DNA of 5,257 nucleotides from Actinomycetota bacterium. GTDB lineage: Bacteria; Actinomycetota; Acidimicrobiia; Acidimicrobiales; Ilumatobacteraceae. Shown piece after piece: positions 1-5,257 of this stretch. The stretch covers positions 1 through 5,257 of the forward strand of contig VERK01000158.1 in assembly GCA_018882725.1 (NCBI GenBank), written 5' to 3'. The translations under genes and the position numbers were made by a program. Within the stretch, counting starts at the first letter, position 1. Each line of letters starts with the position of its first letter. The notes under the pieces were generated by a model. It was not told where the DNA came from, did no database searches, and was given only the letters and a program-made list of their open reading frames with translations.

Positions 1-61
1 GTTCCAGTTCCAGCCACTGTGGCAAGAGATCTGCCGCACCGATCCGGAACTGTTCGACTGA
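1..61 (+). CDS. C-terminal end of an unidentified protein (partial)
   Basis: A reading frame open from base 2 ends at a TGA at 59-61 and would encode the tail FQFQPLWQEICRTDPELFD. The composition (aromatic, acidic, two Trp/Cys-type residues, final Asp) looks like a genuine protein C-terminus rather than a random frame, and the exporter downstream has a natural ATG 59 bp after this stop. Only 19 residues are visible, so no family can be named. The start and nearly all of the gene lie outside the window. The competing reading is that the exporter starts at a GTG at 19 and this frame is chance; I think that is less likely because it would add a Ser/Arg-rich tail to a membrane protein. Confidence 0.45.
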   Translation, partial: FQFQPLWQEICRTDPELFD

Positions 62-120
62 CTCGTCAGCGGTCCTCGTCGTCGCCTCGGGCCGCATCCG
101 TCGGCCCGGTCGGCTCGTTC

Positions 121-963
121 ATGGCCTCGGCTCCCCCCGAGGCTCTCTTCGTCCTCAGTGCAACGGCGCAGTACATCGGCGCGACGATCGCGGTCAATCT
201 GTTCGACGAGGTCGATCCGGCCAGTGTCGCCTGGTTGCGCGTGATCGGAGCATCAGTCGCCTTGATGTTGGTGTCGGCATCGAGCCTTCGACACCGTTTC
301 ACGAAGGCCGAGTGGGTCGCACTGGCCGTGTTCGGAATCGCAACGTCGTTGATGAACACGTTCTTCTACTTGGCCATCGAGCGCATCCCGCTCGGCAAGT
401 CGGTGACGATCGAGTTCATCGGACCGATCCTCGTGGCGGCGTTTCGTACTCGGACCCAACGCAACGCGGTTGCGTTGGCAGTCGCCGTGATCGGCGTGAT
501 CGTTCTGTCGGGAGTGGAGATCGGCGGCGAACCGCTCGGCATCTTGTTCACACTGTTGGCGTCGGCCATGTGGGCCACCTACATCGTGGTGGGCTCGCGC
601 GTCGCGCAACAGAGTCACGGCGTGGCCGGGCTCGGCGTCGGCCTCGCGATCGGGGCGTTGGCGATCGCGCCGATCGGAGCGCCCGGGAGCGGCGAGGTCT
701 GGACATCGCCGCGCCTTCTCGTTCTGTGCCTACTCGTCGGATTGTTGTCGAGTGCGATCGGCTACGGAATCGACCAAGCGGTGTTGCGCCGCATTCCGAT
801 CAGACGGTTCAGCGTGTTGTTGGCCCTGCTACCGGTGACGGCGGCGGTGGTGGGATTCATCGCACTCGATCAACGGCCGACCCTCATCGATCTCGTGGGT
901 ATGGCGCTGGTGTTGACCGGCGTGGTGATCCAAGAACGCGACGAGCTGCCGACCGACGACTGA
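121..963 (+). CDS. EamA-family (RhtA-like) inner-membrane exporter
   Basis: A 280-aa integral membrane protein of the drug/metabolite transporter superfamily. It has about ten hydrophobic segments, at roughly residues 8-26, 34-52, 64-82, 88-106, 114-130, 138-156, 170-186, 199-217, 229-248 and 254-270. They form two EamA repeats of five helices each, the normal length and layout. The second repeat (SSAIGYGIDQAVLRRIP, then FSVLLALLPVTAAVVGFIALDQRPT) resembles E. coli RhtA, a threonine/homoserine exporter, so export of amino acids or similar small metabolites is the best guess; the substrate cannot be read from sequence. I start it at ATG 121 because the first helix begins just after it. The in-frame GTG at 19 would add 34 Ser/Arg-rich residues and overlap the preceding gene. 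No clear Shine-Dalgarno sequence precedes ATG 121. The gene converges on the moeZ-like gene with 19 bp between stops. Confidence 0.88.
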   Translation: MASAPPEALFVLSATAQYIGATIAVNLFDEVDPASVAWLRVIGASVALMLVSASSLRHRFTKAEWVALAVFGIATSLMNTFFYLAIERIPLGKSVTIEFIGPILVAAFRTRTQRNAVALAVAVIGVIVLSGVEIGGEPLGILFTLLASAMWATYIVVGSRVAQQSHGVAGLGVGLAIGALAIAPIGAPGSGEVWTSPRLLVLCLLVGLLSSAIGYGIDQAVLRRIPIRRFSVLLALLPVTAAVVGFIALDQRPTLIDLVGMALVLTGVVIQERDELPTDD

Positions 964-964
964 G

Positions 965-990
965 CGCCTGACCGGAGCGAGGTCAGTGCG
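965..990. terminator. Possible bidirectional hairpin terminator between convergent genes
   Basis: CTGACC at 968-973 pairs with GGTCAG at 981-986 around a 7-base loop. CGC at 965-967 can add three pairs with GCG at 988-990 if T987 is bulged. It lies exactly where the exporter (stop 961-963) and the moeZ-like gene (stop 983-985) converge, and it overlaps the latter's stop codon. No T-run follows on either strand, so if it terminates transcription it is the U-tract-poor kind proposed for high-GC actinobacteria. Position supports the role; structure strength is only moderate. Confidence 0.4.
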
Positions 991-2149
991 AGAGCCAGGG
1001 GGCGCAGAGGCCGTCGAGCTCGCGAACTTCGATGCGATCGCGGTTCTCCCACGTCACCGAATTAGTCGGATCGGGACGCAAGTTGAACACTCGGAACGAC
1101 ATCTCGGTCGTGTCGACGGCGAGGATGCGTCCGATCAACGGCTCACCCAGACCGAGCAGCACCTTGATGGCCTCGAGCGCCTGAATCGATCCGACGATTC
1201 CCGGCAGCACACCGAGCACACCGGCTTCGGCACACGACGGCGCGAGTTCGGCCGGCGGCGGCTCGGGAACCATGTCGCGATACGTCGGACCCAACTTCGG
1301 ATGGAACACCGACACCATGCCCTCGAACCGGAAGATCGAGCCGTGCACCACCGGGATGCCGAGCTTCACGCTCGCGTCGTTGAGGAGATAGCGCGACGGG
1401 AAGTTGTCGGCGCCGTCGACGATCACGTCGTAGCCGGTGATGATGTCGATGATGTTCTCGGCCGACAAGCGGGTGTCGTAGCACACCACGTTCACATCGG
1501 GATTGAGCGCAGTAAGAGTCTTCTTGGCCGAATCGACCTTGCGATCGCCCACGCGATCGATGTTGTGCAAGATCTGACGCTGCAAGTTGCTGGCGTCCAC
1601 TTCGTCCATGTCGACGATGCCGATCGTGCCGACACCAGCCGCGGCCAAGTACAGCGCTGCCGGTGAGCCGAGTCCGCCCGCGCCGAGCAGAAGAACCTTC
1701 GAGCCCAACAACTTGGCCTGACCCTCCACCCCGACTTCGGGCAGGAGCAGATGCCGCTTGTAACGATTCGACTGCTCGGGGGTGAGCGACGCCGGTGCCT
1801 TCCAGAGGCGACCCTCGTCCTTCCACTTGCCGAAGCCACCGGCCATCGACAACACATTGGTGTAACCGAGTTCGCCGAGTGTCTTGGCGGCGAACGCACT
1901 GCGCACTCCACCCGCGCAATACACGATCACGGGTGCGTTCTTGTCGGTGAGTCGACCTTCCACTTGTGCTTCGAGATGTCCGCGCGGAATGTGCAGCGCA
2001 CCGATCAAGGCACCTTCGGCATGTTCGTCGGGTTCGCGCACGTCGAGAACGGCGACGCCGCCCACCGCGATACGCGCTTCGGCACTCGCGGTGTCGATTT
2101 CGGTGATGGACGCCTTGGCGGCGGCCAGGAGGTCGCGGAATGTGGCCAT
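983..2149 (-). CDS. moeZ: Rhodanese-ThiF fusion: MoeZ/MoeB-like sulfur-carrier adenylyltransferase/sulfurtransferase
   Basis: A 388-aa cytoplasmic fusion. Residues 1-118 are a rhodanese domain with the active-site loop CAGGVR (Cys78 would carry the persulfide). Residues 122-365 are a ThiF/MoeB/E1-type adenylation domain. The latter shows the ATP-binding GAGGLGSP (156-163), Asp180, SNLQRQ with Arg191, Lys204, the metal-binding Asp248 in DGADN, and Cys306 in PSCAEAG. Such enzymes adenylate the C-terminal Gly-Gly of small sulfur-carrier proteins (MoaD, CysO, ThiS) and pass sulfur to them for molybdopterin, cysteine or thiamine synthesis; which carrier is used here cannot be told. The zinc-binding CxxC pairs of E. 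coli MoeB are absent (TYRD and PTNS stand at those places), as in mycobacterial MoeZ, which it resembles through YRD...PEPPP. In classical MoeZ the rhodanese domain is C-terminal; here it is N-terminal. The ATG start has AGGG about 7 bases upstream. The gene lies 66 bp downstream of the sirtuin. The symbol reflects similarity, not proven function. Confidence 0.9.
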   Translation of the reverse strand: MATFRDLLAAAKASITEIDTASAEARIAVGGVAVLDVREPDEHAEGALIGALHIPRGHLEAQVEGRLTDKNAPVIVYCAGGVRSAFAAKTLGELGYTNVLSMAGGFGKWKDEGRLWKAPASLTPEQSNRYKRHLLLPEVGVEGQAKLLGSKVLLLGAGGLGSPAALYLAAAGVGTIGIVDMDEVDASNLQRQILHNIDRVGDRKVDSAKKTLTALNPDVNVVCYDTRLSAENIIDIITGYDVIVDGADNFPSRYLLNDASVKLGIPVVHGSIFRFEGMVSVFHPKLGPTYRDMVPEPPPAELAPSCAEAGVLGVLPGIVGSIQALEAIKVLLGLGEPLIGRILAVDTTEMSFRVFNLRPDPTNSVTWENRDRIEVRELDGLCAPWLSH

Positions 2150-2155
2150 GCGTCG

Positions 2156-2161
2156 ACCCTA
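2156..2161 (-). promoter_or_regulatory. Possible -10 box or ribosome binding site before the moeZ-like gene
   Basis: On the minus strand the hexamer TAGGGT sits six bases before the ATG at 2149. It fits the TANNNT form of an actinobacterial -10 box, which would put the transcript start at or next to the start codon (a leaderless mRNA). The same bases include AGGG, a minimal Shine-Dalgarno core at usable spacing. No good -35 hexamer is seen 17 bases further upstream. The two readings cannot be separated from sequence. Confidence 0.25.
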
Positions 2162-2166
2162 TCGTC

Positions 2167-2191
2167 AATCCCTACCGAATTGGTCGGGATT
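2167..2191. promoter_or_regulatory. 25-bp interrupted palindrome in the sirtuin-moeZ gap (operator or hairpin)
   Basis: The arms AATCCC (2167-2172) and GGGATT (2186-2191) are perfect inverted repeats. One mismatched position in, ACC (2174-2176) pairs with GGT (2182-2184) around GAATT. Nine of ten arm positions match, centred about 30 bases before the ATG of the moeZ-like gene and 24 bases after the sirtuin stop end. Neither strand has a T-run after it, so a plain intrinsic terminator is not favoured. A dimeric repressor operator or an RNA hairpin at the gene boundary both fit. I cannot assign it to a known regulator. Confidence 0.45.
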
Positions 2192-2215
2192 GAAACCCGT
2201 GGGTCCGAGCGTGGC

Positions 2216-2992
2216 TCAGGCGCCGAGGAGGGCCGGGAGCATCTCGGCGATCGGGCCGATCACCAGCGCGTGTGCGAATCGGTCCATCGACGTCGGCTCG
2301 CCGTTCAGGATCACGACCCGGGCCCCGGCCTGCCGGGCCCGCGGCACGGTGTTGTTGACGGGTCCCACCGACAGAGTCGACCCGACGGCGAGAAACAGGT
2401 CGCAGTCCTCGGCCGCCGCCATGGCGGCACCGATCACCTCGGGCACGAGCGGCTCACCGAACAAGATCGTCGAACTCTTCAGGACGCCACCACACAACAC
2501 ACAGGCCGGATCGTCCTCACCATCGACCACGCGCTGAATCGACTCGCCCATCGGACGGCGGTCGCCGCAGTCCCAGCACACCGTGTCGCGCCACGACCCG
2601 TGCACTTCGATCACGCGTTCGCGCGGATGGCCCGCATCGAGATGCAGACCGTCGACGTTCTGCGTGATGATCGCGCGCAACTTGCCGCTCTCCTCGAGTG
2701 ACAAGAGAGCGTGGTGACCCGCGTTCGGTTGCGGTCGCTCACGCCCCAAGTTGCGCACGCGGTTCTGCCAGGCGACCCGACGTACTTCTGGGTCGCCGAG
2801 ATAGTGCTCGATCGTCGCAGCCTTCTCGGCAGCGGGATTCTTGGTCCAGAGTCCGTTCGGCCCGCGAAAGTCAGGGATTCCGGAATCGGTGGAAATGCCC
2901 GCACCGGTGAGGACCGTGATGCGCCGCGCCTCGGCGATCCACGACGCAACCGTTGCGACATCGGGATCGTTGGCCGACGAGATCGTGAACAC
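2216..2992 (-). CDS. Sir2-family NAD-dependent protein deacetylase (sirtuin)
   Basis: This enzyme removes acyl groups, chiefly acetyl, from protein lysines using NAD, releasing nicotinamide and O-acetyl-ADP-ribose; bacterial targets include acyl-CoA synthetases. In the 258-aa form used here the visible motifs are the NAD-binding GAGISTDSGIPDFRG (30-44), TQNVDGLH (110-117), catalytic His131 in EVHGS, four zinc cysteines (139, 142, 164, 167), GSTLSVGP (204-211) and Asn230. All are intact and the length is normal for the family. The Tyr-x-x-Arg signature of SIRT5/CobB-type desuccinylases is not seen in the expected region, so deacetylation is favoured. The start is uncertain. I use GTG 2992, close to the conserved fold. 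A GTG at 3043 has GGGGAAG nine bases upstream (275 aa), and the ATG at 3067 (283 aa) lacks a clear Shine-Dalgarno sequence; both add a hydrophilic acidic N-terminus. The gene is divergent from the hypothetical at 3086 and upstream of the moeZ-like gene. Confidence 0.9.
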   Translation of the reverse strand: MFTISSANDPDVATVASWIAEARRITVLTGAGISTDSGIPDFRGPNGLWTKNPAAEKAATIEHYLGDPEVRRVAWQNRVRNLGRERPQPNAGHHALLSLEESGKLRAIITQNVDGLHLDAGHPRERVIEVHGSWRDTVCWDCGDRRPMGESIQRVVDGEDDPACVLCGGVLKSSTILFGEPLVPEVIGAAMAAAEDCDLFLAVGSTLSVGPVNNTVPRARQAGARVVILNGEPTSMDRFAHALVIGPIAEMLPALLGA

Positions 2993-3085
2993 GGCGCCAT
3001 TCTGCCCGCCGGCGTCCGCCTCGGCACGATCGTCGCCGTCCACACTCGCGCGCTTCCCCACCGTCATCGCACGACTCGGAGAACC
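2993..3085. promoter_or_regulatory. Divergent intergenic region of the sirtuin and the conserved hypothetical
   Basis: The two genes point away from each other here, so both promoters should lie in or near this stretch. It is 93 bp if the sirtuin starts at GTG 2992, and shrinks to 42 or 18 bp with the starts at 3043 or 3067. I see no convincing -35/-10 pair on either strand and no clear operator. The role is inferred from gene orientation alone. Confidence 0.35.
3078..3083 (+). promoter_or_regulatory. Ribosome binding site deciding the start at 3086
   Basis: GGAGAA lies two bases before the ATG, with its GGAG core four bases away. The spacing is short, but this is one of the better Shine-Dalgarno matches in the window. 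It supports ATG 3086 over a longer in-frame reading upstream that is antisense to the sirtuin. Confidence 0.45.
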
Positions 3086-3598
3086 ATGACGACCTTCCGC
3101 ACCAAGCACCTCCTCGATCACGACCCGCACACGTTGCACATCGTTCGCTGGGACGACCCGGTGGTCGAACGCCTCGGACACGATGCACTCGGCGATTACG
3201 TCGAGACCTTCTGGCTCGGCACGCTCGGCCCCACCGCCACCTGGTTGTTGCGTCGCTTCGCCGTCGCTTTGTCCGAGCACCCCGAAGGTTGCACGATCGA
3301 TCTTCCGTCCACCGCCGGCGCCCTCGGACTCGGTTGGGAGGACGGTCGCGCCAATCCGTTCGTCCGGTCACTCGAACGCTTGCTGATGTTCGGTCTCGCC
3401 CAGGCGAACGGCGACCGCCTCGAGGTGCGCACCATCGTTCCGCCGTTGGCGTTCAAGCAGATCGCTCGCTTGCCCGAGCACCTGCGCTACGAACACGAAG
3501 CCTGGATGAACGGATCTCGTCAAGAGGGTGTGGCCGTGGCCGCGTGCGGCTACGAGCCGGCGTTGTCTACTTCGCCGGCCGCGATGTCGGTCGGCTGA
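3086..3598 (+). CDS. Conserved hypothetical protein with a possible winged-helix segment
   Basis: A 170-aa soluble protein with no signal peptide or membrane segment and no function I can name. It has the look of an actinobacterial conserved hypothetical. Residues 12-56 (HDPHTLHIVRWDDP, then YVETFWLGTLGPTATWLLRR) form a dense, probably conserved block. Residues 53-120 read like a winged helix: a helix at 53-65, a short helix around STAGALGL (75-82), a long helix at 90-107 (NPFVRSLERLLMFGLAQ), then a turn and a strand RLEVRTIVPPL as the wing. A third block, KQIARLPEHLRYEHEAW, spans 124-140. The last 25 residues are Ala/Ser-rich and probably poorly conserved. DNA binding is an inference from this pattern. 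The gene diverges from the sirtuin, and its last eleven codons overlap the convergent pepA gene by 32 bp. Confidence 0.78.
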   Translation: MTTFRTKHLLDHDPHTLHIVRWDDPVVERLGHDALGDYVETFWLGTLGPTATWLLRRFAVALSEHPEGCTIDLPSTAGALGLGWEDGRANPFVRSLERLLMFGLAQANGDRLEVRTIVPPLAFKQIARLPEHLRYEHEAWMNGSRQEGVAVAACGYEPALSTSPAAMSVG

Positions 3599-5039
3599 AG
3601 TCGAGCGCCAAGTTGGTGAGGAGTCGAGTTCCGTAACCGGTCGCACCCCGGCTGAGCCAACCGTCGTCACCGTCCACGTTCATCGGCCCGGCGATGTCGA
3701 GGTGCGCCCACGGCACGTCGCCGGTGAATTCGTTGAGGAACAGCGCCGCGGTGATGGCTCCGCCGTACGGCCCACCCACGTTCTTCATATCGGCCACGTT
3801 CGAATCGAGCAGACGCCGATACGAACGCTCGAGCGGCAACTGCCAAATGGGTTCGTCGGCCTCCTTGGCCGCCGACACCACCTGGTCGATGAAGCCCTGA
3901 TGCGAACCGAGCACACCGGCGATCTTCGGCCCGAGTGCGGCCATGCACGCGCCCGTGAGCGTGGCGATGTCGACGATGGCGTCGGGCTTCTGCTCGACCG
4001 CCAACGACAATCCGTCGGCCAGCACCAATCGCCCTTCGGCGTCGGTGTTGTGGATCTCCGACGTCTTGCCGTTGCGGAATTTCAGAACGTCACCCATCGC
4101 CATCGCACTTCCCGACGGGCGATTGTCGGTGCACATCAGATAGCCGGTGACCTTGGTACGGCATCCGAGCGCCTTCAACGCACTCATCGACGCGAGCACG
4201 GCGGCCGCTCCACTCATGTCCATCTTCATGTTGGCGTGCATGGGGTCGGACGGCTTGAGGCTGATGCCACCCGAGTCGTACGTGATGCCCTTGCCCACCA
4301 TCACGAGGTGACCCCGCGCGTTGCGCGGCGTGTATGTGAGGCGCACCATGCGGGGCGGTTCGGTTGAACCACGGTTCACGCCGAGCAAACCGCCCAGCCC
4401 CATCACTTCGAGCTTGTCCTTGTCGAACACTTCGACATCGAGACCCGATGCCTTGGCCACGGCCACCGCGCGGTCGGCGAGCATGCGCGCCGTGAGATGG
4501 GCCGGTGGCGTGTTGGCGAGATCGCGGGCGAGAACCACCGCACCCGCCGTCGTTCGGCCACGCGCCACGCCCGCATCGGCGGCGCGGGCCTTGGCGGCGG
4601 TGGTGACGAGCGAGAGTTCGCTAGTGACCGAGACCGGTGACGACTTCAGTTCCTGGAATCGGTAACTCGCCATCACGAAACCTTCAGTGGCCGCCTGCGC
4701 GGCAACGCGAGCGTCGAGACGCACCGCATCCACGATCGCGAGCGCCACATGCTTTCGCTTCGCCGTCACACGGGCACAGGCCGCGGCGGCGTTGCGCACG
4801 TCAGCGGCAGTCGCCTTGCGCGGGTCGCCGATGCCGATGGCCACCACCACACCGCGGGTCGTCGGCACCACGAGGGTCTGGCCCACGTTGCCGTCGAACC
4901 CGTTCTCCTTGAGTGCGGCGCGACTCAGGCCGAGGCCGCGCGGAACCGCACCCGTGCTGCCGACGGCGAAGGCCTGTGCATCAGCCGAGCGAGGTGCGGA
5001 GCGGGAAGTGGAGACGTTCGGTGCCGGATTCGATGTCAT
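3567..5039 (-). CDS. pepA: Leucyl aminopeptidase, M17 family (cytosol aminopeptidase PepA)
   Basis: A 490-aa cytoplasmic metallo-aminopeptidase that removes N-terminal residues, preferably Leu and other hydrophobics, from peptides, and acts as a hexamer in the family. The N-terminal regulatory domain covers roughly 20-160 and the catalytic domain 165-480. All metal ligands of the two-metal site are present: Lys250 and Asp255 in GKGITYDSGGISLKP, Asp274 in MKMDMSGAAAV, and Asp333 and Glu335 in NTDAEGRL, the M17 signature. Catalytic Lys262 and Arg337 are also in place. In E. coli PepA also binds DNA at cer/xer sites; nothing here shows that role. The ATG at 5039 starts seven bases after the stop of the adenosyltransferase gene, with no Shine-Dalgarno sequence in between, so translational coupling is plausible. 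Residues 1-20 are Ser/Pro/Arg-rich, and a slightly later start cannot be excluded. The 3' end overlaps the convergent hypothetical gene. Confidence 0.95.
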   Translation of the reverse strand: MTSNPAPNVSTSRSAPRSADAQAFAVGSTGAVPRGLGLSRAALKENGFDGNVGQTLVVPTTRGVVVAIGIGDPRKATAADVRNAAAACARVTAKRKHVALAIVDAVRLDARVAAQAATEGFVMASYRFQELKSSPVSVTSELSLVTTAAKARAADAGVARGRTTAGAVVLARDLANTPPAHLTARMLADRAVAVAKASGLDVEVFDKDKLEVMGLGGLLGVNRGSTEPPRMVRLTYTPRNARGHLVMVGKGITYDSGGISLKPSDPMHANMKMDMSGAAAVLASMSALKALGCRTKVTGYLMCTDNRPSGSAMAMGDVLKFRNGKTSEIHNTDAEGRLVLADGLSLAVEQKPDAIVDIATLTGACMAALGPKIAGVLGSHQGFIDQVVSAAKEADEPIWQLPLERSYRRLLDSNVADMKNVGGPYGGAITAALFLNEFTGDVPWAHLDIAGPMNVDGDDGWLSRGATGYGTRLLTNLALDFSRPTSRPAK

Positions 5040-5046
5040 GAACGAA

Positions 5047-5257
5047 TCATGACACGCGGCGTACCGGAAGGCTCTGGCCCTCCTGCCAACGCGCCATGGT
5101 CCACAACAGATCGGACAGGCGGTTGAGATACGGCACGACCTGTGAGGGCGACGGTGCCGCCGAGATCGAGTGCCGCTCGGCGCGCCGAACGACGGTGCGC
5201 GCGATGTCGAGCCACGCCGACACCGTGTTGCCGCCCGGCACCACGAATTCGGTGGGC
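5047..5257 (-). CDS. Cob(I)alamin adenosyltransferase, PduO type (C-terminal part, cut by window edge)
   Basis: The last 70 or so residues of an ATP:cob(I)alamin adenosyltransferase of the PduO/MMAB type, which transfers the 5'-deoxyadenosyl group of ATP to reduced cobalamin to make adenosylcobalamin, the cofactor of enzymes such as methylmalonyl-CoA mutase. The visible part opens with PTEFVVPGG, followed by ARTVVRRAER, the arginine/glutamate-rich active-site helix of the family, and YLNRLSDLLWTMARW, the conserved C-terminal helix. The protein ends about 15 residues after that, as usual for the family. The frame is open to the window edge, so the start, N-terminus and ATP-binding loop are outside. 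The stop is seven bases before the pepA start on the same strand, so the two are probably co-transcribed, although their functions are not obviously linked. Confidence 0.92.
   Translation of the reverse strand, partial: PTEFVVPGGNTVSAWLDIARTVVRRAERHSISAAPSPSQVVPYLNRLSDLLWTMARWQEGQSLPVRRVS

Noticed and set aside
19..120. Longer exporter start at GTG 19
   Set aside because: The extra 34 residues are Ser/Arg-rich, absent from the family layout, and would overlap a plausible upstream gene end at 59-61.
1000..1280. Loss of the MoeB zinc cysteines as a sign of an inactive enzyme
   Set aside because: MoeZ-type enzymes also lack these CxxC pairs and are active. All adenylation residues are intact here.
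1143..2168. A 341-codon minus-strand frame inside the moeZ-like gene
   Set aside because: It is the out-of-frame reading of the real gene, full of Arg and Ser runs, with no domain.
1751..2701. A 316-codon open frame on the plus strand across the moeZ-like gene and the sirtuin
   Set aside because: It is antisense to two genes with intact catalytic motifs, and its His/Arg/Gly-rich translation has no recognisable domain. Long antisense frames are normal in GC-rich DNA.
2216..2992. Sirtuin as a CobB/SIRT5-type desuccinylase
   Set aside because: The Tyr-x-x-Arg acyl-recognition motif is not seen in the expected place after the NAD-binding motif; the region reads GLWTKNPAAEK instead.
2711..3085. 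N-terminal extension of the hypothetical protein upstream of ATG 3086
   Set aside because: These codons lie antisense to the sirtuin catalytic core, while a ribosome binding site and a natural N-terminus are present at 3086.
983..3598. The sirtuin, moeZ-like and hypothetical genes as one novel defence or signalling system
   Set aside because: Some antiphage systems use Sir2 or E1-like domains. Here the sirtuin has the full zinc-containing deacetylase form and the E1 domain is a housekeeping MoeZ type, and no nuclease, transmembrane effector, ubiquitin-like partner or mobile-element signature is nearby.
3528..4367. A 279-codon plus-strand open frame opposite pepA
   Set aside because: The translation is His/Arg/Val-rich without a motif, and the opposite strand encodes an unmistakable M17 aminopeptidase through this stretch.

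Overview
The window is GC-rich with mostly G/C third codon positions and is densely packed with ordinary chromosomal housekeeping genes. Several traits point to a high-GC actinobacterium, possibly of the Acidimicrobiia/Ilumatobacter kind. These are the MoeZ-type E1 domain without zinc cysteines, the sirtuin type, a conserved hypothetical protein of a kind I associate with actinobacteria, and starts with weak or no Shine-Dalgarno sequence. The placement is inferred from protein flavour, not from a marker gene. I see no mobile element, CRISPR array, tRNA or rRNA, and no stretch over 300 bases lacks a gene.

Layout. (1) 1-61 (+): the last 19 codons of an unidentified gene. (2) 121-963 (+): a ten-helix EamA/RhtA-like exporter. 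(3) 983-2149 (-): a rhodanese-ThiF fusion, a MoeZ/MoeB-like sulfur-carrier activating enzyme with its two domains in the reverse of the usual MoeZ order. It converges on the exporter across a short gap holding a hairpin. (4) 2216-2992 (-): a Sir2-family NAD-dependent deacetylase, upstream of moeZ on the same strand. The 66-bp gap between them contains a strong 25-bp interrupted palindrome. (5) 3086-3598 (+): a 170-aa conserved hypothetical, divergent from the sirtuin, with a segment that reads like a winged helix. Its 3' end overlaps the next gene by 32 bp. (6) 3567-5039 (-): an M17 leucyl aminopeptidase (PepA) with all catalytic residues. (7) 5047-5257 (-): the C-terminal end of a PduO-type cob(I)alamin adenosyltransferase, cut by the window edge and 7 bp upstream of pepA, so probably in one operon with it.

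The genes do not form one obvious pathway. The themes are sulfur transfer and adenylation (MoeZ-like), NAD-dependent protein deacetylation, peptide turnover, B12 cofactor synthesis and metabolite export. I found no convincing new multi-gene system. The points most worth following are the inverted rhodanese-ThiF architecture, the palindrome in front of it, and the uncharacterised protein sharing a divergent promoter region with the sirtuin.
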